NCBI RefSeq assembly: GCF_014230055.1
Contig: NZ_JACHVA010000138.1
Location: 1-64,000, forward strand
Reading direction: 5' to 3'
DNA length: 64,000 nt
From: Puniceicoccus vermicola
GTDB lineage: Bacteria > Verrucomicrobiota > Verrucomicrobiia > Opitutales > Puniceicoccaceae
Position 1 is the stretch's first letter. Each line of letters begins with the position of its first letter. Below, one piece after another: positions 8,062 to 17,783 of this stretch. Under the pieces are notes generated by a model. The model saw only the letters and a program-made list of their open reading frames with translations, was not told the origin of the DNA and searched no databases. Both the position numbers and the translations under genes were made by a program.

Positions 8062-9218
8062 TATTCGATTTCGACGGGTCGCTGAATGACAGGTGCTTCC
8101 CAATCGCGAAAGGCACTGAGAATAATCCCGGTGAGGAAGCAGACGACCACTAAATTCGATCCTCCGTAACTTAAAAATGGTAGCGACATCCCCTTGGTCG
8201 GGAGAAGTCCGGTGACCACTCCCATATTGATCATGGCCTGTCCGACGATGAATAACAACGCCCCGAAGACGACGTTAAACTCAAAGAGGTCCGGGGCTTT
8301 CCGAAGCTGGGACAAGGCCAGGATGGTGAATCCAGTGAAGAGGAGAACGACGCCTCCGGTGGCGAAGAAACCGAGTTCTTCGCCAACCACTGCAAAAATG
8401 AAATCCGTATGAGCCTCCGGCAAAAAGCTGAGGTGCTGCCGCCCTCTTCCGGGGCCGGCCCCTTCCAGTCCTCCGACGCTGAAGCCGAGAATCCCCTGCC
8501 ACAATTGGTAGCCACCCTCGCTGCGATTCCCCTCCATATCGAGAAACGAGGTCACCCGGTCCATACGCTCCGGACTGTGAAGGATAAGGACGGTGATCGC
8601 GACCGCGAGGAAGAGGACTGCGAGAAAAAGAGCGCGAAACGGTGTTCCGGAGGCAAGGAGGATCGCGCCGGCCACGGCGAGATACAAAACGGTGGTCCCC
8701 AGATCGGGCTCAAGGATCAGCAACAGCCCGAAGGGAGCGACCAGAAGAGCCGGAATAATAAAACCGCGAATGAACTCATTCATGCGCCGACCGTTGCGAT
8801 GAACATACCACGCAAAGAGACAGAGGAAGCCGATCTTCCCAAACTCGGAGGCCTGGAATCGCATCGGGCCGAGATTGATCCAGCGTCGCGCCCCATTCAC
8901 CTCGACTCCGATTCCCGGGAGAAGAACCAATACCAGCGCTACGAGCGCGAGCAAGGCTGCGGGCCAGAGAATGTATCGCATGCGACGGACTCCAAAGAGA
9001 AAGGCCACCAAACCTCCGACGAGTGCGATTGAAAACCAAACCAGCTGACGGGCGAAGTAACTACCGAGGAGCGAGTCCGACGATCCCCCCGCGCTGAGGA
9101 GTACCGTCAAGCCGATCGAGGTCAGCGCCAGTACGCAAAGCAATAGAAGCCAGCCCCGGATGGGAAAGCTTCGCAGGCTACTCCATCCTCTGGCCTCTCC
9201 TTTATTGCGATCATTCAC
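8061..9218 (-). CDS. ftsW: Lipid II polymerase / division protein FtsW
   Basis: SEDS-family integral membrane glycosyltransferase of 385 residues with about ten hydrophobic helices. Family motifs are the N-G-A-R-R-W-I-N-L-G segment near residue 108, the E-P-D-L-G-T-T segment near 168, the L-P-E-A-H-T-D-F-I-F-A loop and the C-terminal L-P-F-L-S-Y-G-G-S segment. It partners the FtsI-type PBP encoded upstream. The first codon is GTG. No convincing Shine-Dalgarno is visible, so the start is provisional. The stop overlaps murG by one base. Confidence 0.95.
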   Translation of the reverse strand: MNDRNKGEARGWSSLRSFPIRGWLLLLCVLALTSIGLTVLLSAGGSSDSLLGSYFARQLVWFSIALVGGLVAFLFGVRRMRYILWPAALLALVALVLVLLPGIGVEVNGARRWINLGPMRFQASEFGKIGFLCLFAWYVHRNGRRMNEFIRGFIIPALLVAPFGLLLILEPDLGTTVLYLAVAGAILLASGTPFRALFLAVLFLAVAITVLILHSPERMDRVTSFLDMEGNRSEGGYQLWQGILGFSVGGLEGAGPGRGRQHLSFLPEAHTDFIFAVVGEELGFFATGGVVLLFTGFTILALSQLRKAPDLFEFNVVFGALLFIVGQAMINMGVVTGLLPTKGMSLPFLSYGGSNLVVVCFLTGIILSAFRDWEAPVIQRPVEIE

Positions 9219-9257
9219 CGGAATTAAAGGAGTGGACGGCCCTTGAACCGGCCCGGA

Positions 9258-10514
9258 TCAACCGCCCGTAGAATCGCGGCGTTCGACCGGAACTTCTTCC
9301 ACTCCACCAAAGTCCTCAAAGATTTCTGCGCCGAAGCCTTCATCTTCTCCGAGTGCCTCGGATTCGACAGGGCTCGGTCCGCTTTCCGGAATGATTTCCG
9401 GTGCGGTCGGTCCGACTTCCTCAGCCGTAATCGTCTCCTCCTCCGTAACGTTGAAGGAGTCCATGGCGCTCGGGGCGCGGGCCGGAAGGAACGGCGTGGT
9501 GTTTGAAGATGACGGCGAGGAAAGCTTGGAGGTCGCCGAAGCCGGGCGGACCTTCAGATCCGTCCCCGCACGAAGACGGCGGGGATCCGAGATGTTATTC
9601 ACGGCCAGCAACTCGGAAACACTCATCCCGTAACGATTGGCGATGCCGGAAAGAGTTTCTCCGGACTTCACTTCATGAACGGCGGTAAACTCCGAAGGAT
9701 TGACCGAAACGGTAGTCTGCTCTTCTTCGACAACCACGATCTCACCAGGAACGATCAGCTTCTGGCCGATGCGGATCCGGTCGCTGGACATGTTGTTCAA
9801 ATTCTTAATGCGGGAAACCGAAGTTCCGGCACGCACGGCGATCTCCGAAAGAGTGTCGCCTCGGCGCACTTCATAAATGGTCGTGCCCGGCACCGTTTCT
9901 TCTTCGATCACGGTGGTGGTTTCCGAAATTTCGCCATAACCGGAGGGAACGAGGATCTCCTGCCCCACTTTCAACTGGCTATTGCGGTCCATCCCGTTTG
10001 CTTCGAGAAGCGCCGGAAAGGAAACATTGTACTCCTTCGACAATCCCCAGAGGGTATCGCCGCTCTGAACGGTGTAAGGAACGTAGCCGGCCGTCGGTCC
10101 GGAATCCATAGGCGAGGCTCCACTGTTGAACCCTCCCCCAAGGCCGGGATTGAACAACGGCTCCGAAGGCTCAGGACCGAAAAGAGGTTCCATCGGCTCA
10201 GGGTCCGTACCCATGTTCCCCATGCCACCCGCGGTGCTGGTGGGACGCGTGGGAGTCGAACGAACGCGGGTCGCGCGGCCGTCTTCACCGGATCCGGAAA
10301 ACCCGTTATTAAACGAAGGATCAATATCCTTCGAATCAACGGGGAGACCTTGTTCCTGGGCCAAGACCGCTTTCGGGACGGTGACGTTTTGTTTCTCGCG
10401 TCGATACTCCTCCCATTGACGATCAATGGACTGGCACCCCTGCTGGAGAAGAAAGGCTCCGATGAGGAGAATGTGACCGACGACAACTAGGCTAAATACT
10501 TTGAAAAACTTCAT
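9258..10514 (-). CDS. Membrane-anchored or lipoprotein-like protein with three LysM domains
   Basis: A 418-residue protein inserted in the dcw cluster between murD and ftsW. From the ATG at 10514 it has a short basic N-terminus, a hydrophobic segment (about 6-28) and a Cys right after it (L-L-Q-Q-G-C). That Cys could be lipidated, although the lipobox is poor. A Pro/Gly/Ser-rich linker follows. Three LysM repeats come next, each with the S-G-D-T-L or R-G-D-T-L motif (roughly 150-195, 215-260 and 280-325). The acidic Pro/Glu-rich tail has no catalytic domain. LysM binds GlcNAc in peptidoglycan, so a structural or targeting role at the wall is inferred. The longer frame to 10559 would precede the signal with 15 hydrophilic residues. 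Confidence 0.85.
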   Translation of the reverse strand: MKFFKVFSLVVVGHILLIGAFLLQQGCQSIDRQWEEYRREKQNVTVPKAVLAQEQGLPVDSKDIDPSFNNGFSGSGEDGRATRVRSTPTRPTSTAGGMGNMGTDPEPMEPLFGPEPSEPLFNPGLGGGFNSGASPMDSGPTAGYVPYTVQSGDTLWGLSKEYNVSFPALLEANGMDRNSQLKVGQEILVPSGYGEISETTTVIEEETVPGTTIYEVRRGDTLSEIAVRAGTSVSRIKNLNNMSSDRIRIGQKLIVPGEIVVVEEEQTTVSVNPSEFTAVHEVKSGETLSGIANRYGMSVSELLAVNNISDPRRLRAGTDLKVRPASATSKLSSPSSSNTTPFLPARAPSAMDSFNVTEEETITAEEVGPTAPEIIPESGPSPVESEALGEDEGFGAEIFEDFGGVEEVPVERRDSTGG

Positions 10515-10574
10515 GAGCGAGGAATAAGAAGATTCACTGCGAGAGCACCCCTCTAGCAAACGTTAAATTCAATT

Positions 10575-11864
10575 TTAGATAGATTCTACGCGGTTTAAAA
10601 GCCCCAAAACCCACTTCCGGAAAGCTTCTCCCCTTTCGGAATAACCCGAAAACTGGTCGAAACTGGCAAATCCGGGGCTGAAGAGAAGATTTGCCGTGGA
10701 AGAAGAATGAGAAAATGCGGAGCTGGCGGCCTCTTCGAGGCAGCTGTGAACCCGCACCGGAATCCCGGTTTTTTCCAGGAAGACAGCCAGTTCTGGACCG
10801 GTCCGCCCAAAGAGATCGGCCGAATCGATCTTTTTCGCGATCTCAGCCGCAAAGGCTCCCAAATCGCCGCCCTTGGGGGCACCTCCGCCAATCCAGCAGA
10901 TGGGAGTCTCGATCGAGTCGCAGGCCGCCAAGGCCGCATGGAAGTTGGTCGCCTTCGAGTCGTTGAAGAAAGAACGCCCTTCATGCTGACCGATGGGCTC
11001 CAAGCGATGCGGCAATCCCTTAAATTTCAGAGCCACCTCCCTCAGCGAACGCGAATCTCTTCCGGAGGCGATCCACCAGGCGTGGGCCAAATCATAGAGC
11101 CGGGAAAATGGCGCGCGGGAGAAGATTCCAGAGGCGGGCCGATCCGCTGCGACTTCCGCGACGGAGAATAAATTCCCGGGGATGGAGAGGCCAAAGGATC
11201 GCGCCGCAATCTCGACATCCGGACCTGCGTAGACCGGCATCCCGCTTTCGACCAGTTTCCACTTCGCACGGAAATAATCCTCCAACGACGGATGCCAATC
11301 GAGATGATCCTCGTCAAAATTGGTCCAAATCGCGGCTTCCGCGACCGGATCCGCCCAGTCGAAGAGTTGGAAGGAACTCATTTCGCAGACCGCCCACTCC
11401 ACCGTCGATTCCTCGGCGGCCAAGGCCGAGAGGGGCTTGCCAATATTTCCACAAACCGCCGCCGTCTCTCCCGCGGCATTGAGGGCCTGCTCCAGCAGAG
11501 AGGTAAGAGTGGTTTTCCCGTTTGTGCCGGTCACGCAAAGAAGCGAACCCTCCCAAGCCGAGGCTCCGAGTTCCAATTCGCCCAACAACGGAATACCCGC
11601 CTGCGCGGCAACTGCGCGCCAGGGATGGTTTTGGGCAAACCCTGGGCTGATCACGCAAAAGGGACACTCGCCCCGCTTCGGGGAAAAAGTCCGCGAAGCC
11701 TCCGGCGCCCGTTCGTCGAAAAGCTGCGGCTCGAGCCCGCGGCGTTCGAGCAAGGTGGCCACGGCGCGACCACTCATCCCCGCTCCGAGAACCGGAATGC
11801 GTTGCCCTTTCAAATCCTCCGGTGAGATCCGGTGTCGTTTCTTGCCTGAACACCCACAAGCCAT
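10575..11864 (-). CDS. murD: UDP-MurNAc-L-Ala--D-Glu ligase MurD
   Basis: Mur ligase of 429 residues that adds D-glutamate. The N-terminal V-L-G-A-G-M-S-G-R motif binds UDP. The V-T-G-T-N-G-K-T-T-L P-loop follows, then N-F-D-E-D-H-L-D-W-H and the C-terminal F-N-D-S-K-A-T-N motif, which is diagnostic for MurD. The ATG at 11864 overlaps the mraY stop as ATGA and is preferred over the in-frame extension to 11921, which would start inside mraY. The first residues (M-A-C-G-C-S-G-K-K) are unusual but not hydrophobic. Confidence 0.96.
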   Translation of the reverse strand: MACGCSGKKRHRISPEDLKGQRIPVLGAGMSGRAVATLLERRGLEPQLFDERAPEASRTFSPKRGECPFCVISPGFAQNHPWRAVAAQAGIPLLGELELGASAWEGSLLCVTGTNGKTTLTSLLEQALNAAGETAAVCGNIGKPLSALAAEESTVEWAVCEMSSFQLFDWADPVAEAAIWTNFDEDHLDWHPSLEDYFRAKWKLVESGMPVYAGPDVEIAARSFGLSIPGNLFSVAEVAADRPASGIFSRAPFSRLYDLAHAWWIASGRDSRSLREVALKFKGLPHRLEPIGQHEGRSFFNDSKATNFHAALAACDSIETPICWIGGGAPKGGDLGAFAAEIAKKIDSADLFGRTGPELAVFLEKTGIPVRVHSCLEEAASSAFSHSSSTANLLFSPGFASFDQFSGYSERGEAFRKWVLGLLNRVESI

Positions 11865-12964
11865 CAGCGTATACGGAGGGAAGCCAATCCGGCGATTGCA
11901 CAGAGCAGGGAGATGATCCAAAACCGAATCACGACCTTGTTCTCATGCCATCCCCGCAGTTCGAAATGGTGATGGATGGGTGCCATCAGGAAAATTCGCT
12001 TCCGCCGGGTTTTATAGGAGCCGACTTGGAGAATCACTGAAACCGCTTCGAGCACGAAAATTCCCCCGACGATCACGAGCGTGAATGGCTGGTGGATCAA
12101 AAATGCGACGATGCCGACCAGTCCCCCGAGTGCGAGTGAGCCAGTATCGCCCATAAAAACTTCGGCCGGGTGCGCATTATACCAAAGGAATCCGAGGCTG
12201 GCCCCGAGAAGTGCAGCGCAGAGAACCGCGAGCTCCCCTGTTCCCGGCAAAAAGCTGATCAACAGATAGTCCGAAATGATCGCATTGCCGGAGAAGTAAG
12301 CCATGAGTCCGAAAGCCATGGCTGAGGTCACCGTGCAGCCGATCGCGAGGCCATCGATGCCGTCCGTGAGGTTGATGGCGTTGCTCGATCCGGAGAGGAT
12401 GAGAAAGAGAAAAGGAAAGAGGACCCAGATCGGCATCGAAGACAGAACGACGTCCTTATAAAATGGAACCCACAGTTCGCGAACATTCTCGGAAGTTGCC
12501 GGGTGCAGGAGCAACACCGTCAGAGCGACCGCGGCGATAGCGGCCTGAGCGAGAAGCTTCAAGCGACCGTTCAGGCCGTCGCTATTCTTTCGGCTGACTT
12601 TGCGGTAGTCGTCGATAAATCCGATTGCCGTCAACCCGGCATACACAAACCAGGAGACGAGAATGTAGACGTTGGGCACGGCAAAGAGAAAGATCGAGAT
12701 CGTGATCGAGCTGAAAATGATAAGCCCGCCCATGGTCGGCGTTTCCTTCTTCCCTTCGTGAAGAACGGCCAGCTGCCCGACCACTTCCTCGCTACGTCCT
12801 GCTTCCCGCATCCGGAGATTCTGCAAATACCGGATAATCTTCGGCCCCAGAACGAGCGCCAAAATAAAAGAAAACAACCCGGCCATCACCGCGCGCACGG
12901 TGATGAAGCCAAAGAGGCGCAAGGGCCCCCAGTAGGATTCAAACTGTTCGAGAAAAGTGAGCAT
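11864..12964 (-). CDS. mraY: Phospho-MurNAc-pentapeptide transferase MraY
   Basis: Polytopic membrane enzyme of 366 residues that attaches phospho-MurNAc-pentapeptide to undecaprenyl phosphate, making lipid I. Family motifs are K-E-T-P-T-M-G-G-L near residue 73, the D-D-Y-R-K catalytic Asp pair near 118, N-L-T-D-G-I-D-G-L-A near 200, and the M-A-P-I-H-H-H-F-E histidine cluster near 330. About ten hydrophobic helices are visible. It lies three bases downstream of the murF stop, and its own stop overlaps the murD start. Confidence 0.97.
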   Translation of the reverse strand: MLTFLEQFESYWGPLRLFGFITVRAVMAGLFSFILALVLGPKIIRYLQNLRMREAGRSEEVVGQLAVLHEGKKETPTMGGLIIFSSITISIFLFAVPNVYILVSWFVYAGLTAIGFIDDYRKVSRKNSDGLNGRLKLLAQAAIAAVALTVLLLHPATSENVRELWVPFYKDVVLSSMPIWVLFPFLFLILSGSSNAINLTDGIDGLAIGCTVTSAMAFGLMAYFSGNAIISDYLLISFLPGTGELAVLCAALLGASLGFLWYNAHPAEVFMGDTGSLALGGLVGIVAFLIHQPFTLVIVGGIFVLEAVSVILQVGSYKTRRKRIFLMAPIHHHFELRGWHENKVVIRFWIISLLCAIAGLASLRIR

Positions 12965-12967
12965 TAA

Positions 12968-14389
12968 CTATGATCTAAGGTTACCCGTTAGAGAATCGAG
13001 AATCTTTTCCAATCGGTATTTCCGGGAGCCTTTGAGAAAGATGACACCGTCGAGGTCCAGAACCGTGGAAACGATCGCGTCCACATCTTCGGCGATCGTC
13101 GGGCGGTCGCCCTCCCCCATTTTCGCCTGGAGTGTCGAAGCCATTTCCGAGGACATTCCTCCGACCAGAAAAACCTGGTCGCCCGGGACAACCGGCAAAC
13201 CGGCTGCCAGCTTGCGATGCCAAGCCGCACTTGAACGACCGAGCTCCTCCATGCCCCCAATCACCCAAATGCGACCGGGTTCCGGAAAGCAACGGTGAAA
13301 ATAGTTCGCGGCATCGGCAAAGGAGGAAGGATTGGCGTTGTAGCAATCGGCGTAAATCGTTCGCTCCCCGATCTCCACGATTTCCCCGCGCTGAGCAGTC
13401 GGATGCCACTCGGCCAGACGTTGCAAAATCAAATCGTCGGCAATCCCTTCTTCCCGCGCGACCATGATCGCCAGACAGGCATTTTCGATCATTCCGGCGG
13501 TGCCATCGGGAGCGGGAAAGACGAGATCCGAACCATTGCGCAAATGTACTTCGCACCCCTCGAGGCCGACCAAGCGGCTCAGGGCGTAGGTCCACAAATC
13601 CCCTTTGGGCGGGCGACATTCCGATTTCGACTGTGGGAGGATCCAATGCGTCTCGGCAAATGAAGCTTCGGTAAAGGCTTGGTGGGCTGCACACGAGGGC
13701 CCGAGAAAAACTCTCTCACTCGCCCGGGACGGCAGCACCGACTTCTCGCGGGCGACGCCTTCGACGGAACCGAGTTTTTCCAAATGAGCCGGCCCTACCA
13801 TCGTCACCACCGCCACTTCCGGAGACAACATCTCAGCCAGCTTGGCCATTTCGCCCCCTTCATTGATACCGGCCTCGAGAACCGCCCGCCGATGATGGGG
13901 ACGCAACTGCAGCTCGCAGAGAGGGATCCCGATAAAATTGTTCAGGTTGCCAGGGGTGACATAGGTCTCCTCCCGACCCAGAAGAAGACCGAGCATTTCC
14001 TTCGTGGAGGTTTTACCACAGCTTCCGGTGACGCCGATTACCCGACCTCCCCATCGTTGACGCCATGCCGCCCCGAGGGTCTGAAGAGCTTGGAGCGGAT
14101 CGCTGACAATGATTTGCGGAAGGGAAAGTTGCGGATCGGGATCGCTCACGAGCGCTGCCGCTGCCCCACTCTCTTGAGCACGGCCGAGGAATTCATGGCC
14201 ATCCCGCTTCTCGGTTCGCAAGGCGACGAAGATCTCCCCGGCTTGCAGAGAGCGCGAGTCGATCGAGAAGCCGCTCGCCCCGGCAAAATTTTCCTCGTGA
14301 ACCCAGGAAGGACGCAGGACTTCGTTCAGAAAAGACAGGTCGAAGACTCGCGCCTCTCCGCCTTCCGCTACGATTTCCCCTTCCCTCAT
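12968..14389 (-). CDS. murF: UDP-MurNAc-tripeptide--D-Ala-D-Ala ligase MurF
   Basis: Mur ligase of 473 residues that adds the D-Ala-D-Ala dipeptide made by Ddl. The N-terminal domain has the I-D-S-R-S-L-Q-A-G-E-I-F-V-A-L motif (about 46-60). The G-V-T-G-S-C-G-K-T-S-T-K P-loop, the E-A-G-I-N-E-G-G-E-M motif and the D-C-Y-N-A-N-P-S-S motif are all typical of MurF. It lies ten bases downstream of murE and three bases upstream of mraY. Length is normal. Confidence 0.96.
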   Translation of the reverse strand: MREGEIVAEGGEARVFDLSFLNEVLRPSWVHEENFAGASGFSIDSRSLQAGEIFVALRTEKRDGHEFLGRAQESGAAAALVSDPDPQLSLPQIIVSDPLQALQTLGAAWRQRWGGRVIGVTGSCGKTSTKEMLGLLLGREETYVTPGNLNNFIGIPLCELQLRPHHRRAVLEAGINEGGEMAKLAEMLSPEVAVVTMVGPAHLEKLGSVEGVAREKSVLPSRASERVFLGPSCAAHQAFTEASFAETHWILPQSKSECRPPKGDLWTYALSRLVGLEGCEVHLRNGSDLVFPAPDGTAGMIENACLAIMVAREEGIADDLILQRLAEWHPTAQRGEIVEIGERTIYADCYNANPSSFADAANYFHRCFPEPGRIWVIGGMEELGRSSAAWHRKLAAGLPVVPGDQVFLVGGMSSEMASTLQAKMGEGDRPTIAEDVDAIVSTVLDLDGVIFLKGSRKYRLEKILDSLTGNLRS

Positions 14390-14399
14390 CGTTGAGTCT

Positions 14400-15989
14400 T
14401 CAAGCTCCTGGTTTGAGTTCTTTCACTTTAATCAGTTCACGGGCGACCTGACGGTCGTCGAAAGGAACAATCGTGTCCCCAAACTCCATGAATGCTTCGT
14501 GACCTTTTCCGGCGATCAACACGGTGTCGTCCGGACCGACTGCATCGAGAGCGAGGCTAATCGCGCGGCGGCGGTCTTCCACAAACTCGACCTGATCCGG
14601 CTTAGAGACGCCTTTTTGCATGTCGTCGAAAATTTGATCCAGCGACTCGGAGCGCGGATTATCGGCAGTCACCCAGCAGAAATCGGCAAAGGTCTGCCCG
14701 ACGTGCATCATCAACGGACGCTTGCCGCGATCACGATCCCCACCGCATCCGAAAACCAGATGAACCTTCCCCGGAGTGATCTCGCGGAGAACTTCAAGAG
14801 TCGAACGGAGGGCATCATCGGTGTGAGCGTAATCGACGAAAACCTCGTAAGGTTGTCCGGTCTCCACCCGCTCCAGACGACCCGGCACTCCTTCAAATTT
14901 CTTCAGGACCGCTGCCACCTTCTTGAGGTCGCAACCCGACTCCGCCGCGACGGCAAGAGCCGCGAGGATGTTCGACAAGTTGAATCGGCCAGCCAGGTTG
15001 GCTTCCAAGGCGATTTCTTCCTTCGGCGTAACGAGACGAAAGCTCACTCCGGTACGGCTGAACTTTACATCCTCGGCCCGATAGCTCGCTTCGGGATGAG
15101 TCCCAAAGGTGATGCATCCTGGGCCTTCGGCGAGTTCGCCGGCGAGGCGGCGCCCGTAGTGGTCATCCAGATTGATGATTGAAAGCTTGGGAGTGGTTCC
15201 AATACCGCCGTCAAAAAGGCGGCGCTTCACTTGGTAATATTCCTCCATGCTCGCATGGTAGTCGAGGTGGTCCTGTGTCAGGTTGAGGAATACAGCCAGA
15301 TCGAAGCTCATGCCTTGAACCCGGCACTGGTCGATGCCGTGTGAGCTCACTTCCATGACCGCCGATTTGCAGTCCGCATTGATCATCTGGCGGAAGAGCG
15401 AAAAGGTATCTACAGATTCTGGAGTCGTCTTGTAGGAAGGAACGGTGCGGCCGCCGAGATCGTAGTGAATCGTACCAATCAGCCCTGTCTTTCCATCCTC
15501 GGCAGCGAGCAGTTCGCGGGCCAGCCAAGAGACGGTTGTTTTTCCGTTGGTCCCCGAGATACCGACCGTGCGCAAACGGCGATCCGGCCATTGATAGAAA
15601 TTTCCGGCGATGGCCGCCAAAGCCCGTGGCACCGATTTCACCTGGAGAAAGACCACCCCGGAGTGCATCCCGGGGGCATCCTCAGAAACGATTCCGGCAG
15701 CTCCGCGGTCGATGGCTTCTTCGACGAAGAGGCGACCATCTGTGCGGAGACCCTTCCGCGCAAAAAAGAGACTACCGGGAATCACGCGACGACTGTCCGT
15801 GATAATCGAGCGGACTTCCTGGTCGAGGGGACCCTTGTGCACCAGCACGTCGACTCCGGCAAGGATGTCCTTGATCCGCTGACCAGCGGGCTGACTCGGA
15901 GGGGTGCCCCCTCCTCCAAACGGGACGACGGTCGGTGACCAAAAGCGGTTCTCGATCAGGGTACTAATTTGAATTTCGGGTAGTCTCAT
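14400..15989 (-). CDS. murE: UDP-MurNAc-L-Ala-D-Glu--diamino acid ligase MurE
   Basis: Mur ligase of 529 residues that adds the third stem residue. The I-T-D-S-R-R-V-I-P-G-S-L-F motif, the G-T-N-G-K-T-T P-loop, the S-S-H-G-I-D motif and the D-Y-A-H-T-D-D-A-L motif are clear. In the C-terminal domain the segment D-N-P-R-S-E fits the D-N-P-R motif of meso-diaminopimelate-adding MurE, so a DAP wall is inferred. The N-terminus is about 35 residues longer than usual and includes a Gly/Pro-rich stretch. The start is still supported by an ATGA overlap with the upstream PBP gene. Confidence 0.95.
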   Translation of the reverse strand: MRLPEIQISTLIENRFWSPTVVPFGGGGTPPSQPAGQRIKDILAGVDVLVHKGPLDQEVRSIITDSRRVIPGSLFFARKGLRTDGRLFVEEAIDRGAAGIVSEDAPGMHSGVVFLQVKSVPRALAAIAGNFYQWPDRRLRTVGISGTNGKTTVSWLARELLAAEDGKTGLIGTIHYDLGGRTVPSYKTTPESVDTFSLFRQMINADCKSAVMEVSSHGIDQCRVQGMSFDLAVFLNLTQDHLDYHASMEEYYQVKRRLFDGGIGTTPKLSIINLDDHYGRRLAGELAEGPGCITFGTHPEASYRAEDVKFSRTGVSFRLVTPKEEIALEANLAGRFNLSNILAALAVAAESGCDLKKVAAVLKKFEGVPGRLERVETGQPYEVFVDYAHTDDALRSTLEVLREITPGKVHLVFGCGGDRDRGKRPLMMHVGQTFADFCWVTADNPRSESLDQIFDDMQKGVSKPDQVEFVEDRRRAISLALDAVGPDDTVLIAGKGHEAFMEFGDTIVPFDDRQVARELIKVKELKPGA

Positions 15990-17767
15990 TGGGTGTTCTC
16001 CGTGAGAGCCATCAAGGGGCCGCCAATGACTCCTGATGGAAGAATGTGTAGGTGGTGAGAAGCGGTTTCTGCGATGCGCCGGAAGACGGGAGCCGCAACG
16101 ACTCCGCCATATCCAACGCCTTTGAGCTGAGGATCTTCAACCACGACGGTGATGACCACCTCGGGATGATCCGCAGGAAGGAATCCGCTGAAAGAAGCGA
16201 CGTGATGGCGGCGCGAATACCGGCCATCGACAATCATTTGGGTAGTCCCGGTTTTTCCGGCGACTCGGAAGCCGTCGAGGAAGGCGCGACGCGCGGTTCC
16301 CTGTGGGCCGACAACTCCTTCGAGAAATCCTGCCATAGTCTCGGCAACTTCTTCCGAGACCACACGGTGCTCCTCGCCGGAATCAAAATTCAAGACGGTC
16401 TCTCCCTCGGCATCAAAGGCACGGCGAACGAGTCGCAATGGGCGACGCACCCCTCCGGCAGCAATCGTTGACATTGCCGAATGGACCTGGACCGGAGTCG
16501 CTGAAACCGCGTGTCCCATGGGAAGACGGGAGATGGTGAGCCCATCCCAATCCTTCACCGGGTGAAGGATGCCGCGAGACTCCGCCCCGAGGCGTAAACC
16601 AGTGCGTTCGCCAAAGCCGAAAGCGCGCGCATACTCATACATCCTCTGATCCCCCAGAGTCATCCCGAGGAGAGCGGCCCCGCGGTTACTGGACTTGATT
16701 ACAATGTCTTTCACCGAAAGCTCTTCGTGGTCGTGGCTATCGGAGGGTAGACGAACGGTGCGTCCTTCGTATTCAACACGGGAAATGCCGCAGTCGTAAA
16801 TCGTGTCCGGTTCGACCAGGTGATCATTCATGGCACCGGCCGAAGCAACGATCTTAAAGGTCGAGCCAGGCTCGTAGACGGTCGTCAGGGCTCGGTTCAT
16901 CCAAGAAGACTTGGGCGACTCGCCGTGAAAATTCGGGTTGAAGGTCGGGCGGTTTGCCAAGGCCAGAATTTCTCCGGTGTCCGGATCCGAGACGATGATC
17001 GAGGCCGACTGGGGGCTATACTCGTCCATGATGAGATCTAGCTCCGACTCCACCTTGGTCTGCAAAACGAGATCCAGCGACAGCTCCACTCCCAGCCCGG
17101 GGCGCGGGGCGACCTCACGCCAACGAAATTGTGCCAACTCACGGCGGCGACCATCCTTTTCCGACTCACGCCATCCGTCCTGGCCTTGAAGGTAGAAGTC
17201 CATGGCTTGCTCGACGCCGTAGTATCCACTCCCGTCGTCGGCAACAAATCCGATCAAGTGAGCAGCCATCGAACCGGCTGGATAAATCCGCTGGTTCTTA
17301 TAGTTTCCATAGACGCCGCGGATATCGAGGTCACGGATCTGGTCATACTCCTCGGGATACACCGCATCTTTGAGCTTCACCCAGCGCACAGAACGCACTT
17401 CCCCAGTCTGTGAGTTGCGCCGCTCTCTCTTTTCAAAGGCAGTGCGAATCTCTTCCTCGGGAATATCGAGGATCTTAGCCAATTCGGGGATCTTGGTAAA
17501 GTCTTCGCGCACCAATGACTGTGGATCGACCCCCAGCTCGATGACCGTCTGGGTCGAGGCCAGAAGATTGCCTGAGCGGTCGACGATCGGGCCACGCGGG
17601 GCCACCAAACGATCATAGCGATCGCGGCTTTCTTCCGCAAACTGTGCGTAGTGCTCACGGTCCAGAACCTGCAAATGCAGCAACCGCGCAAAGACACCGG
17701 CAAAGCCGAGAAAGATCGCGGTAAGAATCAGGCCATAGCGAAGAGCCCCTATGAATGGAGGTAGCAC
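15986..17767 (-). CDS. ftsI: Class B penicillin-binding protein (FtsI-type transpeptidase)
   Basis: A 593-residue divisome transpeptidase that cross-links septal peptidoglycan with FtsW. One N-terminal membrane helix lies at about 11-31. A PBP dimer domain follows, opening with V-A-P-R-G-P-I-V-D-R. The transpeptidase domain carries the active-site S-x-x-K in E-P-G-S-T-F-K (around residue 305), S-S-N, and K-T-G-T-T. No PASTA repeats are present. Translation appears to start at a GTG. The stop overlaps the murE start as ATGA, and the gene is 16 bases downstream of the FtsL-like gene. Confidence 0.95.
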   Translation of the reverse strand: MLPPFIGALRYGLILTAIFLGFAGVFARLLHLQVLDREHYAQFAEESRDRYDRLVAPRGPIVDRSGNLLASTQTVIELGVDPQSLVREDFTKIPELAKILDIPEEEIRTAFEKRERRNSQTGEVRSVRWVKLKDAVYPEEYDQIRDLDIRGVYGNYKNQRIYPAGSMAAHLIGFVADDGSGYYGVEQAMDFYLQGQDGWRESEKDGRRRELAQFRWREVAPRPGLGVELSLDLVLQTKVESELDLIMDEYSPQSASIIVSDPDTGEILALANRPTFNPNFHGESPKSSWMNRALTTVYEPGSTFKIVASAGAMNDHLVEPDTIYDCGISRVEYEGRTVRLPSDSHDHEELSVKDIVIKSSNRGAALLGMTLGDQRMYEYARAFGFGERTGLRLGAESRGILHPVKDWDGLTISRLPMGHAVSATPVQVHSAMSTIAAGGVRRPLRLVRRAFDAEGETVLNFDSGEEHRVVSEEVAETMAGFLEGVVGPQGTARRAFLDGFRVAGKTGTTQMIVDGRYSRRHHVASFSGFLPADHPEVVITVVVEDPQLKGVGYGGVVAAPVFRRIAETASHHLHILPSGVIGGPLMALTENTQ

Positions 17768-17783
17768 AGTCGAGTCGTCCTCA

